Part shown: positions 1-6,790 of the stretch, one piece after another
Layout: the number at the start of each line of letters is the position of its first letter
Numbering within the stretch: the stretch's first letter is position 1
From: Propioniciclava coleopterorum
Lineage (GTDB): Bacteria; Actinomycetota; Actinomycetes; Propionibacteriales; Propionibacteriaceae
Direction of reading: 5' to 3'
NCBI RefSeq assembly: GCF_011393335.1
Contig: NZ_CP049865.1
Location: forward strand, 2,064,722-2,128,721
DNA length: 64,000 nt
Notes under the pieces: generated by a model
What the model saw: only the letters and a program-made list of their open reading frames with translations
Told to the model about the DNA's origin: nothing
Database searches by the model: none
Position numbers and translations under genes: made by a program

Positions 1-1528
1 CCGCCCGGCCCGCCGCGGCGGCGTCCACCTCGTCGAGGCGGTCGCGGAGCTGGGTGTGCGGGATGTTGAGCGAGCCGGGGAGGTGGCCGGTCGCGTACTC
101 GGCGACGCTGCGGGTGTCGAGCAGCAGGGCGGTGTCGCGCACCTCGTCGAGCTCGTCGGCGTACCAGAGCCGCAGGGTCTCGTCGAGGACGTTCGAGCCC
201 ACCATGCCCGTCAGGTTCACGGCGTCCTTGGCCTGCCCGTAGGGCGGGGAGTAGGCCAGGTCGAGGTCGATGAGGTCGGCGACCGTCATGCGGGCGCGGA
301 TCGCGGTGGCGAACACGTCGATGCGCTTGTCGACGCCCTCGGCCCCGACGGCCTGCGCGCCCAGGAGGAGGCCGTCGCCGTCGCGGACGTGCACGATGAG
401 GTGGATCTGCCCCGCGCCGGGGAAGTAGCCGGCGTGCTGGTTGGGGTGCAGGTGCAGGGTGCGGTAGGCGAGTCCCGCGGCCGCCAGGGACGACCGGTTG
501 GCGCCGGTCATCGCCGCGGTGAGCGTCCCGACCCGGACGATCGCCGTCCCCACGGGGGCCGGGATCGGACGCGCCTGCTCGGGGCGGACGATGTGGTCGG
601 CCACCTGTCGGCCGGCGCGGTTCGCGGGGCCCGCGAGCGGGACGGGCCGGCGCACGCCGGTCACGGCGTCCACCGACGCGACGGCGTCGCCGACGGCCCG
701 GACGCCGGGCGCGGACGTCCGGCCGTGCTCGTCCACCAGGATGGCGCCGCGCTCGCAGGCGATGCCCGCGGCCTCGAAGGCCTCGGTGTCGGGGCGGACG
801 CCGACCGACAGCACGACCAGATCGGTGGCCACGCGGCTGCCGTCGCCCAGCACCACGGTGTCGTGGCCGGAGGCGTGCTCGATGGCGGTCGCGGCGACGC
901 CGGCGCGCACGTCGATGCCCAGGGCCCGCAGTTCCTCGGTGACCAGGTGGGCCATCTCGGGCTCCAGAGCGGGCAGGACGTGGGGCGCGAGTTCCACGAC
1001 GGTCACGTCGAGCCCGCGCTCGGCCAGCGCCTCCGCGGCCTCCAGGCCGATGAAGCCGGCGCCGAGCACGACGGCGCGCCGGGCGCCCGCCTCGACCTTC
1101 TCGCGCAGGGAGATCGCATCGTCGACGGTGCGCAGCGTCCGGACGCGCGGGGAGTCGAGGCCGTCGATCGGCGGGCGGATGGCCCGCGCGCCCGGCGCGA
1201 GGACCAGCGCGTCGTAGGACAGGTGCCGGACGCCGTCGGGCGTGCGCACCTCCACGGTGCGCGCCTCGGTGTCGACGCCGATGACGTCGTGCCGGGTCCG
1301 CACGTCCAGGTTCAGGGCGGCCTCCAGCGACGCCGGCGTCTGGACCAGCAGCTTGTCCGCGTGCTCGATCTCGCCCCCGACGTAGTAGGGCAGGCCACAG
1401 TTCGCGAACGAGACGTGCTCGCCCCGCTCCAGCACGACGATGTCGGCTGTCTCATCCAGTCTGCGGGCGCGGGCCGCGCAGCTCATTCCGCCGGCGACGC
1501 CGCCGACCACCACGATCTTCATGTCCAT
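1..1528 (-). CDS. CoA-disulfide reductase with C-terminal rhodanese domain (3' end outside window)
   Basis: FAD/NAD(P)H-dependent pyridine nucleotide-disulfide oxidoreductase of the CoADR/persulfide reductase type. The protein starts MKIVVVGGVAGGMS, an FAD-binding GxxxGG motif. The redox-active cysteine is seen in SFANCGLPYY near residue 44, and the NAD-binding motif VVLGAGFIGLEAAE follows near residue 150. After the dimerisation domain it runs into a rhodanese domain (LLDTRSVAEYATGHLPGSLN), which is cut by the window edge before its catalytic Cys. ATG at 1528 (MDMK...) or 1522 (MK...) are both possible; the G-run 7 nt upstream favours 1528. CoADR-rhodanese fusions act in sulfane-sulfur/persulfide handling, and the operator in front of the gene fits that. 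Reading is open across the visible part. Confidence 0.9.
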   Translation of the reverse strand, partial: MDMKIVVVGGVAGGMSCAARARRLDETADIVVLERGEHVSFANCGLPYYVGGEIEHADKLLVQTPASLEAALNLDVRTRHDVIGVDTEARTVEVRTPDGVRHLSYDALVLAPGARAIRPPIDGLDSPRVRTLRTVDDAISLREKVEAGARRAVVLGAGFIGLEAAEALAERGLDVTVVELAPHVLPALEPEMAHLVTEELRALGIDVRAGVAATAIEHASGHDTVVLGDGSRVATDLVVLSVGVRPDTEAFEAAGIACERGAILVDEHGRTSAPGVRAVGDAVASVDAVTGVRRPVPLAGPANRAGRQVADHIVRPEQARPIPAPVGTAIVRVGTLTAAMTGANRSSLAAAGLAYRTLHLHPNQHAGYFPGAGQIHLIVHVRDGDGLLLGAQAVGAEGVDKRIDVFATAIRARMTVADLIDLDLAYSPPYGQAKDAVNLTGMVGSNVLDETLRLWYADELDEVRDTALLLDTRSVAEYATGHLPGSLNIPHTQLRDRLDEVDAAAAGRA

Positions 1529-1531
1529 CAA

Positions 1532-1549
1532 GATACCCCCGGGGGTATC
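1532..1549. promoter_or_regulatory. CsoR/CstR-type operator palindrome
   Basis: Perfect 18-bp palindrome GATACCCCCGGGGGTATC placed 3 bp before the first possible start codon of the CoADR-rhodanese gene. G/C-run palindromes with flanking TAT are the known operator type of CsoR-family repressors (CsoR for copper, CstR for persulfide). A regulator of that class would block transcription or initiation here. The copper-type CsoR of this window (20325-20756) or an unseen CstR could be the ligand. Confidence 0.7.
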
Positions 1550-1620
1550 GAGATCAAGCCCGGTTGCCTTGCGGTTGCCGCGGCGGACGCCCCGCCGTCG
1601 CGGCAAGCGGGTGGCGCGGG

Positions 1621-2385
1621 CTACCCGCGCGCCTGGCGGCGGTACAGCAGTGTGGCGACCGCGTAGGCGACCGCGAGGATGCCCAGGCACCACGCCAGGG
1701 CCACTCCCAGGTCGGCCCCGACGGGACGCCCGGCGAGGAGGTCGCGGATCGCGTTCACGATCGAGGTGACCGGCTGGTTCTCCGCGAACAACCGCAGCGG
1801 CCCCGGCATCGTGGCGGTCGGGACGAACGCGGAACTCACGAACGGCAGGAAGATCAGCGGGTAGCTGAACGCGGACGCCCCGTCGACGGTCCTCGCCGTG
1901 AGGCCGGGGATCACCGCCACCCACGTCAGAGCCAGGGTGAACAGCCCGAGGATGCCCGCGACGGCGAGCCAGGCGAGCGGCCCGGCGGGGGAGCGGAACC
2001 CCATCAGCAGCGCAACCGCCACGACGATGACCAGCGAGACCGCGATGGCCACCAGGGAGGTGAGCACGTGCGCCCACAGCACCGAGGAGCGGGCGATCGG
2101 CATCGAGCGGAGTCGCTCCATCAGGCCGCCCTCCTTGTCCTGGAACAGGCGGAACGCGGTGTAGGCGATGCCCGAGGCGATGGTGATGAGCAGGATGCCC
2201 GGCAGCAGGTAGGTCACGTAGGGCTCGGGCCCGGCGGAGATGGCACCGCCGAAGACGTACACGAACATCAGCATCATCGCGATCGGCATGAGCGCGGTGG
2301 TGATGATCGTGTCGGGGCTGCGGGTGACGTGCCGCAGCGAGCGTCCCAGCAGGGCGGACGTGTCGGCGAGGGCGTGGCTGGTCAT
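1621..2385 (-). CDS. ABC-2 type transporter permease (DrrB-like)
   Basis: 254 residues with about six hydrophobic segments, beginning after a short cytoplasmic N-terminus (first membrane span around TALMPIAMMLMFVYVFGG). The tail motif NQPVTSIVNAIRDLLAG is typical of ABC-2 permeases such as DrrB of daunorubicin-type efflux pumps. Its ATG overlaps the stop of the ATPase gene by 4 bp (ATGA), so the two are translationally coupled. It is last in a four-gene operon padR-DUF1048-ATPase-permease read leftward. Probable role: export of a lipophilic drug or lipid; the substrate cannot be read from sequence. Confidence 0.9.
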   Translation of the reverse strand: MTSHALADTSALLGRSLRHVTRSPDTIITTALMPIAMMLMFVYVFGGAISAGPEPYVTYLLPGILLITIASGIAYTAFRLFQDKEGGLMERLRSMPIARSSVLWAHVLTSLVAIAVSLVIVVAVALLMGFRSPAGPLAWLAVAGILGLFTLALTWVAVIPGLTARTVDGASAFSYPLIFLPFVSSAFVPTATMPGPLRLFAENQPVTSIVNAIRDLLAGRPVGADLGVALAWCLGILAVAYAVATLLYRRQARG

Positions 2386-3200
2386 CGGTGTTCCTCCGTG
2401 GTGGCTGCGGCCGACTGGTGGCCGGTGTCGGGGCCGGCGCCCCCGGACGCCGCGCGCGGGCCGCCGACGAGGGCGAAGAAGACGTCCTCGAGGGTCGGCT
2501 GCTTCTCCACGTACTCGACGGTCGCGGGCGGGAGGACGGCCTTGAGTTCGGCCAGGGTGCCGTCGATGATGATCCGACCCTCGTGCAGGATGGCGATCCG
2601 GTCGGCCAGGTGCTCGGCCTCGTCGAGGTACTGGGTGGTCAGCAGGATGGTCGTGCCCTTGCCGGACGCCTCCCGCACGGCGTCCCAGACCTCCAGGCGT
2701 GCCTGCGGATCCAGTCCCGTGGTGGGCTCGTCGAGGACGATGATCGGCGGGTCGCCGATCAGGCTCATCGCGATGTCGAGGCGGCGCCGCATCCCGCCCG
2801 AGTAGGTCTGGACGCGCCGGTCGCCGGCGTCGGTGAGCCCGAACCGCTCGAGCAGCCGTCCCGCGACCGCGCCCGGGGCGTCCACGTGGCGCAGGCGCGC
2901 CATCAGGACGAGGTTCTCCCGGCCCGTGAGGACGTCGTCCACCGCGGCGAACTGCCCGGTGAGGCTGAGGGACGCCCGCACGTCGGCGGCCTGGGTCGCC
3001 ACGTCGAAGCCGTGGACGGTGGCGGTGCCCGCGTCGGCCCGTAGCAGCGTGGCGATGATGCGCACCAGGGTGGTCTTGCCGGCCCCGTTGGAGCCCAGCA
3101 GCGCGACGATGCTGCCCGGCTCGGCGCGCAGGTCGACGCCGCGCAGGACGGAGACGTCGCCGAAGGACTTCTCCACGCCGGTGACGGCGATGGCGCTCAT
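2382..3200 (-). CDS. ABC transporter ATP-binding protein (DrrA-like)
   Basis: 272-residue nucleotide-binding subunit. Visible motifs: Walker A GSNGAGKT near residue 37, signature YSGGMRRRLDIA, and Walker B IIVLDEPTTGLD followed by the H-loop region. The YSGGM signature and the C-terminal TVEYVEKQPTLEDVFFAL segment are typical of the DrrA drug-resistance subfamily. The start ATG at 3200 overlaps the stop of the DUF1048 gene by 4 bp; a longer upstream reading would run through that gene and is rejected. It pairs with the downstream permease to form a homodimeric-type exporter. Confidence 0.93.
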   Translation of the reverse strand: MSAIAVTGVEKSFGDVSVLRGVDLRAEPGSIVALLGSNGAGKTTLVRIIATLLRADAGTATVHGFDVATQAADVRASLSLTGQFAAVDDVLTGRENLVLMARLRHVDAPGAVAGRLLERFGLTDAGDRRVQTYSGGMRRRLDIAMSLIGDPPIIVLDEPTTGLDPQARLEVWDAVREASGKGTTILLTTQYLDEAEHLADRIAILHEGRIIIDGTLAELKAVLPPATVEYVEKQPTLEDVFFALVGGPRAASGGAGPDTGHQSAAATTEEHR

Positions 3201-3565
3201 GACTGGCTCTTCTCCGCGGCGTCGATGGCCTCGATCAGGCGCCGGCGCTCCTTGTTGACCCACTGACCGTCCGCGTAGGTGCGCAGGAAGTCCTCGGCGA
3301 AGGCGACGGGGTCCTCGCCGACGATCGTCCGCACGGGCGTGCCATCGGCCGCGGCCTGCTCGAAGAGGTCGGCCAGATCGTCGGCCATGGTGACGATGAC
3401 GTCGCCCTTCACGATCGACCCGTAGTAGGTGAGGTAGCGCTCGATGGCCTCGGTGGCCCGGCGGTACGGCTCGGGCAGGGCCGCGACCCGGGCCTTGTAG
3501 GCGCGCCAGCGGCGCTTGTCGCCGAGGTCGCCGACGACCTTCTCGAGCAGTTCGTTGATGTTCAT
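3197..3565 (-). CDS. DUF1048 family protein
   Basis: 122-residue soluble, helical protein (MNINELLEKVVGDL...). Proteins of this family are usually encoded between a PadR-type repressor and an ABC drug exporter, exactly as here. Both ends overlap neighbours by 4 bp (ATGA), showing tight operon coupling. Biochemical function is unknown; the context suggests an accessory or sensing role in the PadR-controlled efflux system. Confidence 0.85.
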   Translation of the reverse strand: MNINELLEKVVGDLGDKRRWRAYKARVAALPEPYRRATEAIERYLTYYGSIVKGDVIVTMADDLADLFEQAAADGTPVRTIVGEDPVAFAEDFLRTYADGQWVNKERRRLIEAIDAAEKSQS

Positions 3566-3897
3566 GCGTGGTTCTCCTCGTCCCGCAGGGCGGCCAGGCG
3601 TCCGTCGAGGAACGCCCAGGTCCGCCAGAATTCGTCCAGTTGGTCGCGGCCCTGGTCGTTGAGCGAGTAGACCTTCCGCGGCGGCCCCTTCTCCGAGGGG
3701 ACCTTCGCGACGTCGACCAGCCCGCGTTGTTCGATGCGCAGCAGCAGCGCGTACACCGTCCCTTCGGCGATGTCGGCGAACCCCTGCTCGCGCAGCCAGG
3801 TGGTGATCTCGTAGCCGTAGGCGGGGCGGGCGGCCAGGATCGCCAGGACGATCCCCTCCAGGGTGCCCTTGAGCATCTCCGTCATCTGCCTGCCCAC
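3562..3897 (-). CDS. PadR family transcriptional repressor
   Basis: 111-residue winged-helix regulator. The PadR core is visible: GTLEGIVLAILA, then AYGYEITTWL, then EGTVYALLLRIEQRGLV (recognition helix and wing) and RKVYSLNDQGRDQL. The start is GTG at 3897 because AGGAGG lies 5 nt upstream; ATG at 3885 would be poorly spaced. First gene of the operon and probably an autorepressor released by the compound exported by the downstream ABC pump. Confidence 0.9.
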   Translation of the reverse strand: MGRQMTEMLKGTLEGIVLAILAARPAYGYEITTWLREQGFADIAEGTVYALLLRIEQRGLVDVAKVPSEKGPPRKVYSLNDQGRDQLDEFWRTWAFLDGRLAALRDEENHA

Positions 3898-3999
3898 CGC
3901 GTCCTCCTGCTACTCACTGACACTGACTACCAGTACATAGTAACGCCGAGTACCGAGATGGCAAGGGGGTCGGGGCCGTGAGTTTCGCTGTCGGACCTG
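3898..3999 (-). promoter_or_regulatory. padR operon promoter region
   Basis: Short gap holding the AGGAGG ribosome site of padR and AT-richer DNA around 3925-3945 (ACTACCAGTACATAGTA), where an imperfect inverted repeat TAC...GTA could be a PadR operator. No exact PadR consensus (ATGT-N8-ACAT) is present, so the operator assignment is tentative. Confidence 0.3.
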
Positions 4000-4766
4000 T
4001 CAGGCGGGCTGGCAGTGGGGGCAGACGAACAGTTCGCGCTGCTCCGGGGGCGTCCCAACCGTCACGCGCGTGATCGGGGTGCCGCAGCGCCGGCAGGGGC
4101 GCCGCGCCCTTCCGTACGCGAACGGCTCCGGACGCCGCCGCAGTCCGAGCATCAGCAGCGAGGGCAGCCGCTCCACCAGGCGGGCGAGGGTGCCCGGGTC
4201 GGCCGCCGCGACCGGCGTAAGCGGGTGGAGGCCCTGCAGGAACAGCGCCTCGGACGCCCAGTAGGTCCCGACGCCGGCGAGGATCCGCTGGTCGAGCAGG
4301 GCGTCCCCCAGCGTGCGGTCGGACGCCGCGCGCAGCCGGGCTAGCGCCGCCGAGGCGTCCCACTCGGGGCCGAGGACGTCCGGCCCAGATGGCCGATCAG
4401 GGACGCCTCGCGGTCGGTCGGCACCAGGTCGAGCATCCCGAGGCTGAACCCCACCGCCACGTGCGCCCCGGTGACGAGCACGGCACGCGCCAGCGTCCGC
4501 GGGCCGGGGATCGGCCGTTCGCCGGTCGCCCAGACGCGCCACGAGCCGTCCATCCGCAGGTGCGTGTGCAGGGTCAGCGGCGGCCCGTCCGCGGCGTCCA
4601 GCCTGGTCAGGAGGTGCTTGCCGACGCTCCGGGTACCCACGACGCGGCGGCCCACCAGGCGGGCCGCTGGCGCCGAGGGCCAGCGCAGTTCGGCGCGGGT
4701 CAGCACCTCGCCGCTCAGCCGGTCGAGTCGGCGGGCGGTGAGCAGGACGCTGTCACCCTCGGGCAT
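4000..4766 (-). CDS. nei: Endonuclease VIII/Fpg-family DNA glycosylase (apparent frameshift)
   Basis: Base-excision repair glycosylase/AP lyase. The start MPEGDS gives the catalytic Pro and Glu after Met removal; ATG 4766 is preferred over 4775 for that reason. The helix-2-turn-helix region (LDQRILAGVGTYWASE) and a C-terminal zinc finger (CRRCG...CPHC) are present. The frame changes near 4384-4386: the N-terminal half ends at GHLG, and the C-terminal half continues in another frame as PDVLGPEWD, matching the family's HLGPDLLG motif. Adding one C to the run (plus strand) restores a full-length protein of about 255 residues. Either a consensus error or a recent single-base loss. Confidence 0.85.
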
Positions 4767-4791
4767 GTCCCCCATGGTGACGCATCGGGAA

Positions 4792-5376
4792 TCACTCGCA
4801 GGCGTGCAGCGTGGGCCGGTAGGTCAACTCGAGCGTCCGGCCGTCGAGGACCCGGTGCTCGAGCAGTTCGAGGTCGTAGTCGTCCACCCCGGCGAACAGC
4901 GGCTCGGTCCCGGTGTCCCCGGTGAGCACCGGGAACACCGTCACCTGGATCCGGTCCACCAGCCCCGCCGCGAGCAGCGCCCGGTTCAGCGACAGGCTGC
5001 CGTGCGAACGCAGCGGGAGCGGCGAGGCCTGCTTCAGCCCGGTCACGACCTCGACGGCGTCGCCGCTCGCCAGGGAGGCGTCCGGCCAGTTCAGGGGGGC
5101 GCGCAGCGTGGACGAGATCACGGTCGCGGGGAGATGGGTCATGAGGCTTACCCACGCGTCGCCGACGTCGGGGAACTCGTCCCGGCGGTCGAGGAAGTCG
5201 ACGAACATCCGGAAGGTGTCGGCGCCGAAGACCATCAGCTGCGGCTCGGAGTAGAGCTCCCGGCGACGTTCGAGCAGTTCGGGGCCCTGTTTGCCCCAGT
5301 AGCCGCCCCAGTCGCCGATGGTGGCGCCGTATCCGTCCAGGGTGGAGAACAGGTCGACGGTGTAGGTGGCCAGCAT
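4792..5376 (-). CDS. Dihydrofolate reductase/RibD C-terminal-like oxidoreductase
   Basis: 194 residues of the RibD-C/DHFR-like fold: N-terminal strand and FSTLDGYGA loop, middle PATVISSTLRAP, NADPH-binding-type segment GSLSLNRALLAAGLVDRIQV, and VFPVLTGDTG. Such small proteins are NADPH-dependent reductases of unknown substrate. They do not replace housekeeping FolA, and the substrate cannot be assigned. The gene has a paralog in the window at 16353-16913 with the same order of motifs. Starts at ATG 5376 with GGAGG upstream. Confidence 0.85.
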   Translation of the reverse strand: MLATYTVDLFSTLDGYGATIGDWGGYWGKQGPELLERRRELYSEPQLMVFGADTFRMFVDFLDRRDEFPDVGDAWVSLMTHLPATVISSTLRAPLNWPDASLASGDAVEVVTGLKQASPLPLRSHGSLSLNRALLAAGLVDRIQVTVFPVLTGDTGTEPLFAGVDDYDLELLEHRVLDGRTLELTYRPTLHACE

Positions 5377-5512
5377 GGCGCCTCCTCATGGGGGAGCCCG
5401 ACAGCCCCGGCGAGGGTGGCCTCCGGGAAGGGTCGCCTGCGGCCGCCCACCCGCCGGAACGTCGGCACGGGACGTGGTCCCGTGGCCGCCATGGTAGGCA
5501 CGCCGCGGTCCG

Positions 5513-5544
5513 TGAGAAAAGGCGTCCCACCCTGCCCGGGTGGG
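5513..5544 (-). terminator. Rho-independent-type terminator after the HTH gene
   Basis: Hairpin CCCACCC-N5-GGGTGGG starting 12 nt past the stop of the HTH gene (minus strand), followed on that strand by ACGCCTTTTC. Stem plus T-tract fits intrinsic termination of the two-gene operon above. Confidence 0.6.
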
Positions 5545-5555
5545 TATCCCCCTGC

Positions 5556-6290
5556 TCAGAGCGGCCAGGACTCGGGGGCGCCCGCGATCCGGACGGTGAT
5601 TCCCAGGACGCGGCCCCGGCGGTTCAGCGCGACGTGCGCGACGGCGTCGCCCTCCTCGTGGTGCAGGACGACCCGCCCCACGATCGGCCCCGGCGCGCGG
5701 CCCCGAAGGGGCTCCCCGTCCAGGTGGTGCAGGGTCGCCGCGCCGATGCTCTCGTGGGCCCCGATCGCGTCCACGATCTGAGCGCGCACCGTGCGCAGTC
5801 GCTTCACGCCGAGGCTCCGCGCGCAGGTGGACGTCATCCGCGCCCTCAGGGACGCCAGGTCGTCGCGCCCGAACAGGGAGGCCGCGTCCCGGGCCGCCGC
5901 CTCGGTCGGCGTGTGATCCGGCGCGACCGTGGTGGTCGGGTCGCCGAGTTCGGCGTGGGCGAAGCGCTTGTAGGCGGCCTGCCGCGAGACGCCCAGGGTG
6001 TCGGCGATCTCCTGCCAGGTGTGTCCCGCGTCGTGGGCGGCGGTGACGCTCCTGCCCAGGTCGATGTCGGCCGCCGCGACGGCCTCGCGGGCGCGGAGGA
6101 TCGCCGCCAGGGTGGGGCTGCCCTCGGCCGCCGCTCCGCCCGCCGTGTCCCCACGCTCCGACGGCGCGGCCGGGGTGCCGCCCGACGGTCCGTAGCGGCG
6201 ATCCTGGGCGTGCCCCGTGGGGGAGTCGGGGCCGGAGCGGCCCTGGAGTGCGACACCCTGGAAGGGGTCGTGCGGGTGGGGTCGGGTCAC
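5556..6290 (-). CDS. Helix-turn-helix protein with C-terminal fold domain
   Basis: 244 residues. A disordered Gly/Pro/Ser-rich N-terminus is followed by a helical segment and a clear HTH (HTWQEIADTLGVSRQAAYKRF, about residues 90-112) of the kind used to read DNA. The C-terminal half (FGRDDLASLRARM... to GRVLGITVRI) resembles NTF2/DUF3887-like accessory domains, where acyl or small-ligand sensing is supposed; that is inference. Its ATG overlaps the stop of the upstream membrane-protein gene by 4 bp, so the two form an operon, and a 25-bp palindrome in front of the operon may be its own operator. Confidence 0.7.
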   Translation of the reverse strand: MTRPHPHDPFQGVALQGRSGPDSPTGHAQDRRYGPSGGTPAAPSERGDTAGGAAAEGSPTLAAILRAREAVAAADIDLGRSVTAAHDAGHTWQEIADTLGVSRQAAYKRFAHAELGDPTTTVAPDHTPTEAAARDAASLFGRDDLASLRARMTSTCARSLGVKRLRTVRAQIVDAIGAHESIGAATLHHLDGEPLRGRAPGPIVGRVVLHHEEGDAVAHVALNRRGRVLGITVRIAGAPESWPL

Positions 6291-6675
6291 GGGCGCGCGT
6301 CGTCCTCGTGGCGAGAGGCGGTGGACGCCGTCGCGGCGGTGCTGACGGCGCCGACACCGATCGCCACCGCGATGCCGACGATGACCGCCACCCCGGATGG
6401 GCGTGCAGCAGGGTGTGGGCGATGACCATCGCGAGGGCGCCGCCGACGAACTGGACCATCTTCGTCATGGACGCCTGTGGCGTGCGGGGCGCGCCGAACA
6501 GGGCGGCGTCCCGGCCGAAGGATGCCGGCGCGAACCACGCGCCGACCGCGAACGCCACGGCGCAGAGCGCTCCGACGGCGAGGTCCGGGGCGGTGATGCC
6601 GTCGAAGGGGCTGGCCAGCAGGACCGCGAGAGCGACGATCGTGACGGCGATGACGATGCTGAGGGGGGTGCGCAT
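6287..6675 (-). CDS. Small membrane protein (apparent frameshift)
   Basis: About 130 residues after repair, with four hydrophobic segments: SIVIAVTIVALAVLLASP, AVGALCAVAFAVGAWF, FVGGALAMVIAHTLL and, in the next frame, VAVIVGIAVAIGVGAVST. The frame breaks at the CCCC run 6391-6394; one more C joins HAHPG to GVAVIVG and carries the reading to the stop that overlaps the HTH gene start. Start ATG 6675 has GAGTGGAGC upstream. No family recognised; the tight coupling to the HTH regulator suggests a membrane partner of that regulator. Confidence 0.6.
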
Positions 6676-6701
6676 GCTCCACTCTCGGCCCGGTTTCGGA
6701 T

Positions 6702-6726
6702 ATCTGTCAACCCTGTGTTGACAGAT
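6702..6726. promoter_or_regulatory. 25-bp perfect palindrome upstream of membrane/HTH operon
   Basis: Arms ATCTGTCAAC and GTTGACAGAT, 10 bp each, separated by 5 bp, 27 bp before the start of the small membrane protein. The minus-strand copy includes TTGACA, a good -35 hexamer, so a protein bound here would compete with RNA polymerase. The HTH protein of this operon is the nearest candidate ligand. Confidence 0.6.
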
Positions 6727-6790
6727 CTGGTCGTTCTGCCGGCGTCCCCTCGCCCGGCTGCGACGCGCGGTCGCCGCCGGGCGATCGGGG

